From positions 1-42,876 of the forward strand of contig CABSNL010000012.1 of NCBI GenBank assembly GCA_902479095.1: a stretch of DNA of 42,876 nucleotides, in the 5' to 3' direction. This document shows positions 42,523 through 42,876 of this stretch, piece after piece (within the stretch, counting starts at the first letter, position 1; each line of letters opens with the position of its first letter). The notes under the pieces were generated by a model. That model made no database searches, was not told where the DNA came from, and saw only the letters and a list, made by a program, of their open reading frames with translations. The translations under genes were made by a program, and so were the position numbers. Source of the DNA: an uncultured Collinsella sp. (GTDB lineage: Bacteria; Actinomycetota; Coriobacteriia; Coriobacteriales; Coriobacteriaceae).

Positions 42523-42876
42523 ATCTGAAGCGCTGGTTTATATAGCAAAAGCGCGGGTAGATAGACACTTACAGGTGACCGATCTTTATATATCTCTTAA
42601 CCGAAGGGTCATCATCTGATACGTGCAGTATTTCTGCACCAGCCTTTCTATGACTTATATAGGAAGCAATGTATTGTGTAGGACTTGTGAAGAGTGGAAT
42701 TGACGTCCCACAGGGCTTCGCGGTCTGGCAATATATCTCCTTGCCGCGCGGCCCGGTGGAACCGGATCAGCCGCGCAGGCGTGCACCTTGAGAACCGGAT
42801 ACTGCGAGGATGGACACATTGAGTGTCGCATCCGGGCAGACATCGAACCATTTGAAATGGTCTAACTTGGATTTGT
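42523..42876 (+). other. Gene-free structured stretch, possible rRNA operon leader
   Basis: No credible gene lies in these 354 bases. An AT-rich first half has a possible promoter (TAGACA 42562-42567, 17 bases, TTTATA 42585-42590). The second half is highly structured: GGCAA/TTGCC, GCGCGGC/GCCGCGC around CCGGT/ACCGG, GACAC/GTGTC within GGATG/CATCC, and ACCATT/AATGGT. ACCTTGAGAACCGGATACTG resembles the sequences found just before rRNA genes in Gram-positive bacteria. Assemblies commonly break at rRNA repeats, which fits the contig ending here. The direct rRNA start is not included, so this remains a guess. Confidence 0.4.

Noticed and set aside
42648..42851. Short minus-strand frames in the last 350 bases
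   Set aside because: The region is palindromic and probably an RNA leader; the frames have no start signal and Arg/Pro/Ser-rich random-looking sequence.

Overview
The window reads as one contig of a high-GC Gram-positive bacterium. Gene content and style (fused one-piece PurL, Etf-coupled lactate dehydrogenase, short exported proteins, purine-rich Shine-Dalgarno sequences before nearly every gene) suggest an anaerobic gut actinobacterium of the Coriobacteriia, most like Collinsella. This is inference; no 16S gene is present to confirm it. Both ends look like contig ends: the left carries an untrimmed Nextera adapter (9-42) that cuts a TerB_N-type gene, and the right stops inside a structured, gene-free stretch that resembles the leader of an rRNA operon.

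Layout. 43-1934: a truncated TerB_N-domain gene and a DUF554 membrane protein (minus strand). 2053-5258: a five-gene minus-strand operon of exported or membrane-anchored proteins of unknown role, including a tiny protein with an LAQTG sortase signal and a 98-residue nuclease-fold remnant. 5604-9229: an apparent electron-bifurcating lactate dehydrogenase unit (GlcD-type dehydrogenase, EtfB, ferredoxin-EtfA), convergent with an HD phosphohydrolase. 10165-14721: AzlC/AzlD exporter, KdgT permease, a membrane diguanylate cyclase and an EamA-type transporter. 14821-21931: purL, a cation/proton antiporter, three 46-nt palindromes, homoserine dehydrogenase. 22182-28480: a complete branched-chain amino-acid ABC importer with two tandem substrate-binding proteins. 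28644-31151: CutC, a DUF4931 GalT-like protein and a bile acid:sodium symporter-type protein. 31427-37862: a RecJ exonuclease fused to a RecQ-like helicase, then RelA/SpoT and an MBL-fold hydrolase. 38056-40707: class II fructose-bisphosphate aldolase, an imperfect tandem repeat, and a transglutaminase-like protein. 40747-42465: tRNA-Leu(CAA) with its 3' half and terminator duplicated downstream, then infC-rpmI-rplT behind a transcription attenuator, infC apparently starting at AUA.

How the parts fit. Most of the window is core metabolism: lactate oxidation, purine and threonine/methionine precursor synthesis, glycolysis, amino-acid import and export, stringent response and translation. The least explained parts are the exported-protein operon at 2-5 kb, the RecJ-helicase fusion, the duplicated tRNA 3' end, and the palindromic repeats at 20.3-20.5 and 38.9-39.2 kb. 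No CRISPR array, transposase, phage gene or complete mobile element was seen.
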